A DNA stretch of 64,000 nt from Thermodesulfobacteriota bacterium (GTDB taxonomy: Bacteria; Desulfobacterota_D; UBA1144; Nemesobacterales; CSP1-2). The stretch spans positions 62,001-126,000 of the forward strand of contig DATMAT010000020.1 of assembly GCA_035559815.1 (NCBI GenBank). Reading direction: 5' to 3'. The notes below the pieces were generated by a model. That model was not told where the DNA came from. It saw only the letters and a list, made by a program, of their open reading frames with translations, and did not search any database. Position 1 is the first letter of the stretch; each line of letters begins with the position of its first letter. The position numbers and the translations under genes are program-made. Below are positions 1 to 11,100 of the stretch, in pieces.

Positions 1-1
1 C

Positions 2-3000
2 CGTCGGGTCACTACCGAGAGCTCCAACCCGGATGAAACCTTGGACTGCTTTAAAAAAGCTAAAGAAATTTACGAGAGGATGCTGGAATTTGAATGGTCT
101 ACATTATTAAATGGTCATCTGCAGAAAAAACTCGGAGATGTTTATTTAAATCTTTCTGAATACGAGGATATAGAAGGGTACTGTAGGAAGGCGGTAAGAA
201 GCTATCATGAAGCCCTTAAATTCTACACGGTTGAGCTCTTCCCCATCGACTATGCCGACATCCAGAACAACCTGGGTGTCTCCTACGACAGGCTGGCGGA
301 GATAGAGGATAAATCCGAGAACTGTAAAAAGGCTATCGAGGCCTATCAGGAGGCTCTCAGATTCAGAACCCGGGCAATCTCGCCCATGGATTACGCTCTG
401 ACCCAGGATAACTTGGGGATGTCCTACCTTATCCTGGCGGAAGAGGAGGACAAGGCGGAGAACTGCAGGAAAGCCATAGTGGCGCATGAGGAGGCGCTTA
501 AGGTTTATACCTACCAAGAGTTTCCTCTCCAATATTCCGGGGCTATGAGGAATCTGGGCAACGCCTACAGGATACTGTCCGAGTCGGAAAACGAGGCAGA
601 AAACTGCAAGGGAGCTATCGAGATGTACAAAAAAGCTCTCACCTTTTATACGCTGGCCGGCTTTCCCACGGTTTATGCCGACATCCAGAACAACCTGGGT
701 GTCTCGTACGACAGGCTGGCGGAGATAGAGGATAAATCCGAGAACTGTAAGAAGGCAATCGAGGCCTATCAAGAGGCCCTCAGGGTAAGAACCCTGGAAA
801 CATCACCTCTAGATTATGCGGTGACCCAGAATAACCTGGGAATTGTCTACGGTGTCCTGGCGGAAGAAGAGGACAAGGCGGAGAACTGCAGGAAAGCCAT
901 AGTGGCGCATGAGGAGGCGCTTAGAGTTTATACGTATGAAGAATTTCCGGTTGAGTACGCGGATATACAGAGGAACCTGGGCAATGCCTACAGGACGTTT
1001 GCAGAAGAAGAGGATAAGGCAGAAAACTGTATAAGGGCAATCGAGGCCTATGAAAAGGCTTTGACCGTTTATAGCGCGGACAGATTTCCCAGAGAGTATG
1101 CAACGACTCAGAATAATCTTGGAGCGGCATATGACATGCTTGCTCAGGAGCCCGAGCAGTGCATAAAAGCAATCGAAGCTTATCAAGAAGCACTAAAAAT
1201 TTATACGTTTGAAGATTTCCCGGCCCAATATGCTACCACTCAGAATAACCTGGGCAATGCATACGGTACTTTAGCTGAATTAGAGGAGAAAGCCGACAAT
1301 TGCAAGAAGGCAATCGAAGCCTATGAGAAAGCACTAAGGGTGAGAACCATAGATAGCTCTCCGGTTGATTATGGGATGACCCAGAATAACCTGGGGGTGG
1401 CCTTTGCTACCCTAGCCGCACTGGAGAACAAAGCCGATAACTATAAGAAGGCAATAGAAGCATATGGGGAAGCATCCAGGGTCTACACGTTTAAAGACTT
1501 TCCCATGAATTACGGAATGATCCAGAACAATCTTGGTAGTGCCCTTATCGCTATTGCCGAGATAGAGAATAGGGCTCAAAACCTTGAGCAGTCGGTTGAG
1601 GCCTTTAAAGAGGCTCTAAAGGTCTACACTATAGAAGCCTTTCCCATGGACTACGGGATAATCCACAGCAATCTTGGGTCTGCTTACACCGCACTCTCCA
1701 GGTTGGAGAATAGGGCGGAGAATGCGAAAAAAGCAATTGAGTCTTACCAGAAATCCCTTGAGGTCTATAGGCGAGGGGAATTCCCGCTGGATTATGCAGG
1801 CATCGAGAAGAATCTGGGAATTGCTTATGCCATCCTTGCAGGTGTGGAGAATAAAGGTGAGAACTCAAAGAGGGCAATCCAAGCATACCAGGAATCACTC
1901 GATGTGTACGGGGAGGAGGAGTTTCCCCAGGATTACGGAACAGTCAATAGCCGCTTGGGAGAGGCCTACTTAAATCTCTATGAGACGGAAAAGAGCAGCG
2001 ATATTTTGAAAAGCGCAATTACCTCTTTGGAGCTGGCTCTTCGGGTTATAACGCTAGAGGGTTTCCCTCAAGATTATGGGATCATCGTGAACAATCTAGG
2101 CAATGCTCATAGGAGTCTCGCCGAAACTGAAGATAAGATATTTAATTGTGTCAAGGCTTTAGATTACTATGAGCAGGCTTTAAAGATATACACAGAGGAA
2201 AAGTCTCCGCTTCAGTTTGCACGGATAAATAACAACCTGAGCGCAGCCTACTCCAGCTTGGCCTGTGTTAAAGACAAAATTGAAAACTGTAAACGGGCAA
2301 TAACAGCCGCTCAGGTGGCGATTAAGCTTATTAACCCGGAGATAAATCCGTCCGATTATGCAAGTGCTCAAAACAATCTAGGAGTGGCTCATTGCATTCT
2401 GGCCGAGTCGGAAGAGAGGGTCGATAACTGCAAGAGGGCAATCGATGCATTCGAACGTGCCCTAAGGGTTAGAACCTACGAAGGCCTACCTCTAGATTAT
2501 GCCGTAACTCAAAACAACCTGGGGAACGCATACAAAACCCTGGCCGAGCAGGAAGAGACAACGGTTAACTCTTTGAGAGCGATTGCCGCTTACGAAGAGG
2601 CGCTCAGGGTATTCACCGTCGAGGAGTATCCGTACGATTATGCCATGGTGCAAAACAACCTGGGTAATTCCTACGGGCTACTGGCGGAGGCGGAAAACAG
2701 ATTGGAGAACTGTAAGAAGGCCATAGAATCATATGAAAATGCACTTCTTGTGTATAAATCGGAGAGGTTTTCGGAGCAATACGCCGCTATACAAAATAAT
2801 CTCGGCGTTGCCTATTTTACTCTTTCCCAGTCAGTGGACAAAGCAGAGAATTGTAAGAGAGCAATCGAGGCCTATACGGAAGCCCTTTCCGTAAGGACAC
2901 TTGAGCATTTCCCAGAGCAGTATGCCAGAACACGGAGAAACCTGGCAGATGCCTACCTAATGGGTTCTGACTCTGAAGATAAAGCGCTTTACTGTAAGAA

Positions 3001-6000
3001 GGCTATAGAAGTATACGAGGATTTACTGAGCGTTTATACCCAGAAGAATTTTCCATTGGAATATGCTTCCATCAGCAGAAATCTCGGACTTGCCTATACC
3101 ACCCTGGCCGGGTTTGAGAATAAAGTAGTCAATTTGAGTAAAGCAATCGAGGCTTTTGACGATGCTTTACACATTTATAGCTACGATATGTCGCCCGAGC
3201 ATTATGGAACGATAAATATGAATCTGGGAATAATCTATAGTGCTCTGGCCGACGAAGAGGATGAAGACCGGAACTACAAGAAAGCGATTGGGTCGTATGT
3301 TGAGGCTCTACGGTTTTATAACTTCGATAATTCCCCGGCCGATTACGGCGTAATCCGGAAGAATATGGGAATTGCCTACGGAGCGATTGCCGACGTCGAA
3401 GACAGAGTAGGCAACTGCCACCGGGCGATAGAGTCTTATAAAGAAGCCCTCAGGTTTTATAAGATTGAATATTCACCCATAGACTATGGGATGATCCATG
3501 AAAACTTGGGTGTTACTTATATGGCTCTTGCTGACCGGGAAGAAAAGGATAAGAACTACCGAAGGGCGATAGGTGCATATGAGGAAGCGCTGAGGGGCTA
3601 TACGGAAGGGGGTTCTTTGATAGATCATGCGATTATAGAGAAGAGTCTGGGTGATATATACGTAAAACTGGCGGAGCTGGAGGACGAAGTTGCCAACTAC
3701 ACCAGGGCGGTGGCCAGCTACGAGGGTGCACTAAGATATTACACATTTGATAATACGCCGGAAGACTACGGGCAGATACAGTTGAATCTGGGCATGGCGT
3801 ATGAAGCAATGGCCGGGCACGAAGGGGTCGATAACTATAAGAAGGCTATCCGGGTGTACCAAGAGGCGCTTAGGTTCTATAACTTTGAGAAAACACCCAT
3901 GGTTTATGCGGCAATCCACAAGAGCATTGGAGATGCGTACAGGATACTATCGGATGTAGAGAGTAGGCCGGAGAACTGTAAGAGGGCGGTAAAGTCGTAT
4001 GTGGAGGCGCTCAGGGTATACACACTTCAAGAGACACCGATACAGTACGGGTCGGTGCAGAACAGCCTGGGGTCGGTATATTCCGTCCTGGCGGAGGAAG
4101 AGGGTAAATTAGAGAACTTCAGGGATGCGATCAGGGCATATGAGGAAGCGCTCAAGGTGAGGACGTTCGATAGATTTCCGCTTGAGTATGCATTCACGCA
4201 GGGCAATCTTGGAGATGCGTACATGAATTTAAACGGTGAGGCGGAGAGTTGTAAGAAGGGGATAGAGGCATATGAAGGAGCCTTGAAGGTTTATACATCG
4301 GAGAGGTTTCCGGGGGAGAGCGCGGTAATACAGAGCAAGTTGGGGAAGGCTTACAGTATGCTGGCCACTTATGAGGATAGAGTAGAGAATAGCAAGAGAG
4401 CGATAAAGGCGAGTGAGAAGGCGATTAAATTGTACGATGCGAATACTCAATCGAAGGAATACGGCATGAGTCAGAGGGTTTTAGGGGACGGGTTCAAGGT
4501 GCTGGCCGAGTCGGAGAATAGAGTAAGCAACGGGAAGAAGGCAATAAAGGCGTATGAAGAAGCGCTCAAGGTGTATACGTATGATCAATACCCTATGGAT
4601 TATGCGAGGATAGAATGGAATCTCGGGGATGTATATAGGATACTGGCAGAAGAGGATGATAGTGGGAGGAATTTCAAGAAGGCGATAAAGGCGTATGAGG
4701 AAGTACTGAGGGTATATGGGAAGGATGAGTATCCGAAGGAGTATGGAAGCTTAGAGGTAAGAATAGGGGATATGTACCGGGAGTTAGGGAAGGAGAGGGA
4801 GGATAGAGATGCGTACCGTAGTGCTAAAGGCGCTTATGAGAGGGCGCTTAGCATTTACACAGTGGATCAGTATCCGGCTGAATATGCGGGGATTCATAAG
4901 AATCTAGGTGCAATTTATGCCCTTCTCGCCGATGGAGAGGATAAGGCTGGTCACTCCATCCGGGCAATGGAATCTTTCGTGGAGGCTTTAAAGATTTATA
5001 GTCCGGAGGCATACCCAAAAGAATACGAGGAGATTCAAGCAAGCCTCAGGAGCCTATACCGGGTCCTCCCGGTCATCGAGGATCAGGGGATAAAAGAGGC
5101 CGAAGCAGAAGTTAGAGTAGAGAGATATAAAAAGATGATCGAGTCTTATGGCGAAACCCTGAAGGTTTATTCCCGGGAAAGGTTTCCTCAAGAGTACGCC
5201 GATATCCAGAAGAGGCTCGGAGATACATACAGGGCTCTTGCCGATGAAGAATCCAGGGTGGGTAACTTCGATAAGGCGATAGAGGCCTATAACCAAGCTC
5301 TCAATGTCTATACCTTGAAAGACGCTCCGGCGAATTACGGACTGGTTAGAAAGAGTCTGGCTTGTGTCTATAACCTCCTTGCTGACGAAGAGGGGACGGT
5401 TGCCGATTATGAGAGAGCAATAGAATCTTACGAAGAGGCACTCAAGTTCTATACACTTTCCAGTCATGAGAGTGAATTTGCATCTATCCAGAAGAGCATA
5501 GCTCTTGCGTATGAAATTCTGGCGGAGAAGGAAGAAGGCCCGGAATTTTACAAGAAGGCAATAGAGGCTTACGAGAAGAGCCTGTCAGTTTACGCTATTG
5601 AGGAATTTCCGGATGATTATGGTTTAGTGCAGAGAAACCTGGGTATTGCCTATGCCAGATTGGCCCAGTACGAGGACAGCGCTACTAACTACAAACGGTC
5701 TATTCCGGCCCTGGAAGAATCGCTTAATATCTATACCTATGAAAATTACCCCGTAGAATATGGCTTCATACAAAAAAGCCTGGCCATTGCTTATGGAAAC
5801 ATCGCCGAGGTGGAGAACAGAGCTGCAAATCTAAGAAAGGCCATTCAGTCCTGTGAGCAGGCGCTCCGGGTTTACAGTTTCGATCGCTACCCGGAAGAAT
5901 TCGGCTTCATGGAGAAGAACCTGGGAATATTTCATACCCTACTCGCGGAGGAAGAGGGCCAGGTTGAAAGCCACAGGGGTGCGATAGAGGCTTACCAGGG

Positions 6001-7948
6001 GGCCCTTGGGTATTACACGTTCGACGCATTTCCCGAGGATTATGGGTTGATACAAAAAAATCTGGGTATGGCGTATGAAGCGCTAGCCCAAGCGGAGAAT
6101 AAGGTCGAAAACTATAAGGGCGCGGTGAAGGCGTATGAAGAGGCCCTCAAGTTCTATACCCCCGATATTTCCTCCCGGGATTATGAACTTATCAAGAAGA
6201 ATCTGGGCATAGCCTATGCCTTTCTTGCCGAGACCGAGGATGCCAAGATTGAAAACAAGGCAGAGACCTACCGGAAAGCAATAGAATCCTATGAAGAAAC
6301 CCTTAAGGCTTTCAACCCCCATGAATCTCCTATTCAATACGCCGGGACTCAATTAAAACTCGGCGATGCTTATAGGTCGATTGCCGAGGTGGATGACCAG
6401 GCTAATAACAATAGAAGGGCGATCGAATCCTACCAAGAGGCTCTCAAGGTTTATACACTCAAGGGTAACCCTATCGATTACGCAACCGTACAGAAAAATC
6501 TGGGGATGGCTCATTTAGCGCTGGGCAACGTTGAAGGTGGAGTAGAAAACTATAATAACGCAGTCCGGGCTTTTCGGGAGGCCCTAAAGGTTTATATACT
6601 CGGGGATTATCCCAAAGACTACGCCATGATACAGAAGAATTTGGGAATAGCATATAGGAATCTTAGTCAGGAAAAGGATAAATCGAGCAATTGCCGTCGG
6701 GCGATAGAGGCGTTTGGAGAGGCGCTTAAAGTTTATACGGATGATGCGTCCTTGAGGGATTATGCGGAAGTAGAGAAGAATCTGGGTATGGTATATAGCA
6801 CCCTGGCCGAGGTAAAGGACAGGATTGAGAATTATGAGAAATCTATATCCGCTTATACGGAGTCCCTCAAGTTCTACTCCCTGGAAAACGACCCTGGAGA
6901 GTGTGCGGTGATAAACAAAAACCTGGGAGTTCTATATGGGACCTTGGCTATTGAGGGAGATGATCTTGAAAAACAGAAGAGAGCAATACTGGCCTATGAA
7001 GAGGCCCTTAAATTTTATAATCCCAAGGACCACCCGTCGGATTACGGGACTATAAAAAGAAACATCGGTATTGCTTACGGGATGCTAGCCGAGTCTGAAG
7101 ACAAGATCGATAACAACAAGAGGGCGATAAAAGCCTACCAAGAAGCACTCCAGGTTTTTAACTCTGAGGTCTTGACCGTTGATTATGCCAGCATACAGAA
7201 CAACCTAGGTACTGCCTACAGAACCATTGCCGAGGCGGAAGACCATGCCCAGAACTGTAGTAAGGCAATCAAGGCTTATGAAGAGGTGCTCAAGGTTTAC
7301 AGCATTGCCGGATATCCGATGGAGTACGCCGCTACGCAGAATAACCTAGGGGTTGCTTACAGGACCCTTGCCGACTGGGAGGACAAAGCAGAGAATTGTA
7401 AGAAAGCGATCAAGGCTTACAAGGAGACCCTAAGGGTGTATACCCTGGAAGGATTTCCACTTCAATACGCTTCTACACAGAACAACCTAGGAGCAGCCTA
7501 TAGGACTTTGGCCGAGGTCGAGGATAAGGCGGAGAACTGTAAGAAAGCGATCAAAGCCTATGAGGAAGCGCTTAAGGTCAGGAGCTTCGAGAGGTCTCCG
7601 CTACAATATGCGGCAACCCAGAATAATATCGGCGTGGCGTATAGAGCGCTTGCCGAGGTAGAGGATAAGGCCAGGAATAGTAAGAAGGCGATTGAAGCCT
7701 ACGAACGGGCCCTAATCGTCTACACTATCGAGAAGTTCCCCATGCAATATGCCACTACTCAGAACAATCTCGGGGCTGCTTATACAACCTTGGCCGAGAT
7801 AGAAAAGAAGTCCGAAAACTGTAAGCAGGCCATAAAGTCCTACAAGGAGGCGCTCCGGGTATTCACCAAGGAAAGATTTCCCAGTATTTATGAGCTGGTG
7901 GAACGGAACCTTAAGCTGCTCTACGATTTTTCCGGGGAGAAAAGTTAG
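2..7948 (+). CDS. Giant tetratricopeptide-like repeat protein, 5' end missing
   Basis: The reading frame is open to the left edge (codons from base 2), so the TTG at 41 is probably internal and the N-terminus lies outside the window. About 55 consecutive units of mostly 47 residues can be read, with consensus NNLGxAYxxLAE, then ExKAENCKKAIEAYEEAL, then VYTxExFPxDYAxTQ. This is the helix-turn-helix pattern of long-loop TPRs (TPR_12-like), so a superhelical protein-binding scaffold is expected. Units 8 and 30 are three residues short, and units 36 and 44 carry insertions of about 10 and 5 residues; all changes keep frame. The protein ends with a short cap shortly after the last unit. No catalytic domain, signal peptide or membrane segment is visible in the part seen. 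An effector domain could sit in the missing N-terminus. Partner and function are unknown. Confidence 0.85.
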   Translation, partial: RRVTTESSNPDETLDCFKKAKEIYERMLEFEWSTLLNGHLQKKLGDVYLNLSEYEDIEGYCRKAVRSYHEALKFYTVELFPIDYADIQNNLGVSYDRLAEIEDKSENCKKAIEAYQEALRFRTRAISPMDYALTQDNLGMSYLILAEEEDKAENCRKAIVAHEEALKVYTYQEFPLQYSGAMRNLGNAYRILSESENEAENCKGAIEMYKKALTFYTLAGFPTVYADIQNNLGVSYDRLAEIEDKSENCKKAIEAYQEALRVRTLETSPLDYAVTQNNLGIVYGVLAEEEDKAENCRKAIVAHEEALRVYTYEEFPVEYADIQRNLGNAYRTFAEEEDKAENCIRAIEAYEKALTVYSADRFPREYATTQNNLGAAYDMLAQEPEQCIKAIEAYQEALKIYTFEDFPAQYATTQNNLGNAYGTLAELEEKADNCKKAIEAYEKALRVRTIDSSPVDYGMTQNNLGVAFATLAALENKADNYKKAIEAYGEASRVYTFKDFPMNYGMIQNNLGSALIAIAEIENRAQNLEQSVEAFKEALKVYTIEAFPMDYGIIHSNLGSAYTALSRLENRAENAKKAIESYQKSLEVYRRGEFPLDYAGIEKNLGIAYAILAGVENKGENSKRAIQAYQESLDVYGEEEFPQDYGTVNSRLGEAYLNLYETEKSSDILKSAITSLELALRVITLEGFPQDYGIIVNNLGNAHRSLAETEDKIFNCVKALDYYEQALKIYTEEKSPLQFARINNNLSAAYSSLACVKDKIENCKRAITAAQVAIKLINPEINPSDYASAQNNLGVAHCILAESEERVDNCKRAIDAFERALRVRTYEGLPLDYAVTQNNLGNAYKTLAEQEETTVNSLRAIAAYEEALRVFTVEEYPYDYAMVQNNLGNSYGLLAEAENRLENCKKAIESYENALLVYKSERFSEQYAAIQNNLGVAYFTLSQSVDKAENCKRAIEAYTEALSVRTLEHFPEQYARTRRNLADAYLMGSDSEDKALYCKKAIEVYEDLLSVYTQKNFPLEYASISRNLGLAYTTLAGFENKVVNLSKAIEAFDDALHIYSYDMSPEHYGTINMNLGIIYSALADEEDEDRNYKKAIGSYVEALRFYNFDNSPADYGVIRKNMGIAYGAIADVEDRVGNCHRAIESYKEALRFYKIEYSPIDYGMIHENLGVTYMALADREEKDKNYRRAIGAYEEALRGYTEGGSLIDHAIIEKSLGDIYVKLAELEDEVANYTRAVASYEGALRYYTFDNTPEDYGQIQLNLGMAYEAMAGHEGVDNYKKAIRVYQEALRFYNFEKTPMVYAAIHKSIGDAYRILSDVESRPENCKRAVKSYVEALRVYTLQETPIQYGSVQNSLGSVYSVLAEEEGKLENFRDAIRAYEEALKVRTFDRFPLEYAFTQGNLGDAYMNLNGEAESCKKGIEAYEGALKVYTSERFPGESAVIQSKLGKAYSMLATYEDRVENSKRAIKASEKAIKLYDANTQSKEYGMSQRVLGDGFKVLAESENRVSNGKKAIKAYEEALKVYTYDQYPMDYARIEWNLGDVYRILAEEDDSGRNFKKAIKAYEEVLRVYGKDEYPKEYGSLEVRIGDMYRELGKEREDRDAYRSAKGAYERALSIYTVDQYPAEYAGIHKNLGAIYALLADGEDKAGHSIRAMESFVEALKIYSPEAYPKEYEEIQASLRSLYRVLPVIEDQGIKEAEAEVRVERYKKMIESYGETLKVYSRERFPQEYADIQKRLGDTYRALADEESRVGNFDKAIEAYNQALNVYTLKDAPANYGLVRKSLACVYNLLADEEGTVADYERAIESYEEALKFYTLSSHESEFASIQKSIALAYEILAEKEEGPEFYKKAIEAYEKSLSVYAIEEFPDDYGLVQRNLGIAYARLAQYEDSATNYKRSIPALEESLNIYTYENYPVEYGFIQKSLAIAYGNIAEVENRAANLRKAIQSCEQALRVYSFDRYPEEFGFMEKNLGIFHTLLAEEEGQVESHRGAIEAYQGALGYYTFDAFPEDYGLIQKNLGMAYEALAQAENKVENYKGAVKAYEEALKFYTPDISSRDYELIKKNLGIAYAFLAETEDAKIENKAETYRKAIESYEETLKAFNPHESPIQYAGTQLKLGDAYRSIAEVDDQANNNRRAIESYQEALKVYTLKGNPIDYATVQKNLGMAHLALGNVEGGVENYNNAVRAFREALKVYILGDYPKDYAMIQKNLGIAYRNLSQEKDKSSNCRRAIEAFGEALKVYTDDASLRDYAEVEKNLGMVYSTLAEVKDRIENYEKSISAYTESLKFYSLENDPGECAVINKNLGVLYGTLAIEGDDLEKQKRAILAYEEALKFYNPKDHPSDYGTIKRNIGIAYGMLAESEDKIDNNKRAIKAYQEALQVFNSEVLTVDYASIQNNLGTAYRTIAEAEDHAQNCSKAIKAYEEVLKVYSIAGYPMEYAATQNNLGVAYRTLADWEDKAENCKKAIKAYKETLRVYTLEGFPLQYASTQNNLGAAYRTLAEVEDKAENCKKAIKAYEEALKVRSFERSPLQYAATQNNIGVAYRALAEVEDKARNSKKAIEAYERALIVYTIEKFPMQYATTQNNLGAAYTTLAEIEKKSENCKQAIKSYKEALRVFTKERFPSIYELVERNLKLLYDFSGEKS
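255..900 (+). repeat. Internal 423-bp duplication inside the TPR gene
   Basis: Units 2-3 (about 255-490) and units 5-6 (about 678-913) are nearly identical at nucleotide level, offset by 423 bp, which is exactly three 141-bp units. The 31-residue block beginning NNLGVSYDRLAEIEDK is the same in both copies. The following unit shares a long block around CRKAIVAHEEAL. Other units in the gene are far more diverged, so this looks like a recent three-unit duplication. Confidence 0.8.
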
Positions 7949-8108
7949 AGCTCTTAAGATAACACACCGCACCCTCGATCAATTTATTCATAATAAAAAT
8001 CATTTGCCGGACCAATCTTAAGGTAAAATAAACACCATAACTTTTGTTATTCAGGATGCCCAATACTCATATATACAGGTCAGTTTGGATATTTCTTGTT
8101 GCGTATCA

Positions 8109-8123
8109 ATACCAAAATGGTAT
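8109..8123. promoter_or_regulatory. Inverted repeat upstream of helicase gene (possible operator)
   Basis: ATACCA-AAA-TGGTAT is a perfect 6-bp inverted repeat with a 3-bp spacer, 30 bases before the helicase ATG. A TATAAC hexamer overlaps its right side and could be a -10 element. The rest of the gap between the TPR gene and the helicase (7949-8152) shows no gene. This is a candidate operator only, by position and symmetry. Confidence 0.3.
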
Positions 8124-8152
8124 AACATGAAATAATTTAGGGTAACCCGGTA

Positions 8153-11100
8153 ATGCCCCGTATATTCGATAATATTGACCAGCAATTACTGCCCGCCCTT
8201 CGAGAAACACTTGAGGTGGCCGATCATGCCGACTTCTGCGTGGGTTACTTGAATCTACGTGGTTGGAAACAGATTGATTCATATATTGATCACTGGTTCG
8301 GGGGCACGGGTAATTGTTGCCGTCTCCTGGTGGGAATGCAGCGACCACCACAGGAAGAACTGCGAGCAGCAATGAGCCTGGTGAGTCGGGATGGTGACAT
8401 TGACAACCAGACAGCACTGCGTCTGAAGAAGAAGCTGGCTGAGGAGTTCCGTGATCAGTTGACCTTGGGCGTCCCAAACAACGAGGATGAAGCGGGTCTT
8501 AGACAACTAGCAGCTCAAATTAAGGCTAGGAAGGTTGTGGTTAAACTATTTCTCCGCCATCCTTTGCACGCTAAGCTCTACCTACTTTTCAGACCGGACC
8601 CAATTAACCCGGTTATTGGCTATTTGGGAAGCAGCAACCTGACTTTTGCGGGTCTATCACAACAGGGTGAACTAAACGTAGACGTGCTCGACCATGACGC
8701 CTGCAATAAGCTAGCAAAGTGGTTTGAAGATCGATGGAACGACCGCTGGTGTGTGGACATCTCCGATGAATTGGTGAAGATTATCGAAGAGAGCTGGGCC
8801 CGGGAGGAAATAGTTCCACCCTACCATATCTATATAAAAATGGCATATCACCTGTCCCAGGAAGCACGAGCCGGTCTCTCCGAGTTCCGCATTCCTCGTG
8901 ACTTCGGGCATAGGCTTTTTGAATTCCAAACAGCAGCCGTAAAGATAGCCGCACACCATCTCAATAAGCGTAGTGGTGTTCTGATAGGTGATGTGGTGGG
9001 CTTGGGCAAAACACTCATGGGGACTGCTTTGGCACGCATATTTGAAGACGACCACGGACTAGAAACGCTGATCATCTGCCCCAAGAACTTGGTTAAAATG
9101 TGGGAAGACTACCGTGAGCAGTATCGGCTCCATGCCAAGGTTCTATCTATAAGTCAGGTCACAACCGAACTGCGAAATCTGAGGCGCTACCGCCTAGTCC
9201 TGATAGACGAGAGCCACAACCTTCGTAACCGTGAGGGTAAGCGCTATAAGGCCATTCAGGAATACATAAGGGAGAATGAAAGTAAAGTCATTATGCTAAC
9301 CGCTACACCTTACAACAAAACTTACCTTGATCTCTCTAATCAGCTTCGCCTTTTCATCCCGGAGGATAAAGACCTGGGAATTCGGCCCGAGCGATTGCTT
9401 CGTGATTTGGGTGAAACCGAGTTTATACGCCGCCATCAGTGTTCGGTTCGTTCTTTAGCCGCTTTTGAAAAAAGTGAATACGCTGATGATTGGCGTGAGC
9501 TTATGCGGCTCTATCTTGTGCGCCGCACCCGAAGCTTCATTCAAGACAACTACGCAGAAACTGATTCTACGAATGGGCGCAAATACCTTACCTTCGAAGA
9601 CGGCACGCGCTCTTACTTTCCAACACGCCTTCCCAGGACACTCAAGTTCGAGATTGACGATGACAACCCCGATGACCAATATGCTTGCTTATATGCACCA
9701 GATGTCGTTGATACTATTAACAGGCTCAACCTACCGCGGTACGGCCTTGGCAATTACGTTTCTGCCTCACCTCATGAGCCGCCAACCCAAACCGAGGCCA
9801 AAGTGCTTCAGGACCTATCCCGCGCGGGCAAGAGACTTATGGGCTTTTGCCGCACCAATTTATTCAAGCGGCTTGAAAGCAGTGGACAGGCATTCCTGCA
9901 GTCTGTTGAGCGCCATATATTACGTAACTACATATTCCTACACGCAATTAACCAGGGACAGACTCTTCCCATTGGCACACAAGATTCGGTTCTTCTTGAT
10001 GCCAGAGTTAATGACGGCGACGAAGAAATCGGCATCGCAGCCGAACTTTTTGATGAAGATGGTGATAACAATGTGATTGTAGGGGCGCACGGCCGTGTGC
10101 CCTTAAGAACCGAGGAGGACTTTAAGCGTCGTGCGGAGAAGGTTTACGCGGAGTATGCAACCCAATATAGACACAGGTTCAAGTGGCTACCCCCTTCTCT
10201 TTTCGTCAGGACGCTAGCAAAGGACTTACAAAGCGATGCATCCGCTCTGCTCAAAGTCCTCCAAAAATGTGGAGATTGGGATGCAAGCAGAGATGAAAAG
10301 CTTGACGCGCTCGTTAAGCTACTGGTGAAAACGCACCCGGACCCAAAGGTATTGGTATTTAGTCAGTTTGCCGATACGGTATATTACCTCGAATCTCAAC
10401 TGAAGAAGAGGGGTGTGACCCAACTAGCCGGTGTAACCGGAGACTCGCCCGACCCAACGGCTTTGGCATGGAGATTCAGTCCGGCTAGCAACAATAAGCG
10501 GAGCCAAATCAGGCCTGAGGATGAGTTGCGCGTTCTCATAGCTACCGATGTTCTCAGTGAAGGTCAGAACTTGCAGGACTGTTCTATCGTCCTAAACTAC
10601 GACCTACCTTGGGCTATTATCCGACTCATCCAGCGTGTCGGGCGTGTAGACCGAATCGGGCAACAGGCTGAAAACATACTCTGTTATTCATTCCTGCCTG
10701 CAGAGGGAGTAGAACGTATCATCCGCCTTCGTGATCGAGTGCGTCGACGGCTGCAGGAGAACGCTGAAGTCGTTGGTACGGACGAATTTTTCTTTGAAGA
10801 TGACCGGAATGATAACGCTGTTCTCGACCTTTACCACGAGAAGGCAGGAATACTGGATGGCGATGCGGATACGGAAGTGGACCTGGCCTCTTATGCCTAT
10901 CAGATCTGGAAGAATGCCGTTACTGCCGACCCAAATTTACAAAAAATCATTCCCGAATTGCCCTCGGTGGTTTATTCGACCAAAGCCGTTGTAGGGGCGC
11001 ACCACGGTACACCCGCAGAACCCGAGGGCGTGCTTGTTTACCTACGCACCGCCGAAGGGAACGACGCTCTGGCATGGATCGATAAGGACGGAAATAGTGT

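Noticed and set aside
2-7948. CRISPR array or satellite DNA suggested by strong periodicity
   Set aside because: The period is 141 bp with diverged units that code for a continuous protein. There are no short identical repeats with unique spacers anywhere in the window.
146-7972. Several long open frames antisense to the TPR gene (for example 146-772, 5054-5467 and 7712-7972 on the minus strand)
   Set aside because: The 141-bp periodicity lets antisense frames stay open over several units. The predicted proteins are repeats of the same antisense pattern, and the plus-strand frame is clearly the coding one.
9465-10076. A 203-residue frame inside the helicase gene in another plus-strand frame
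   Set aside because: It lies wholly within the well-supported helicase, and its translation has no family features.
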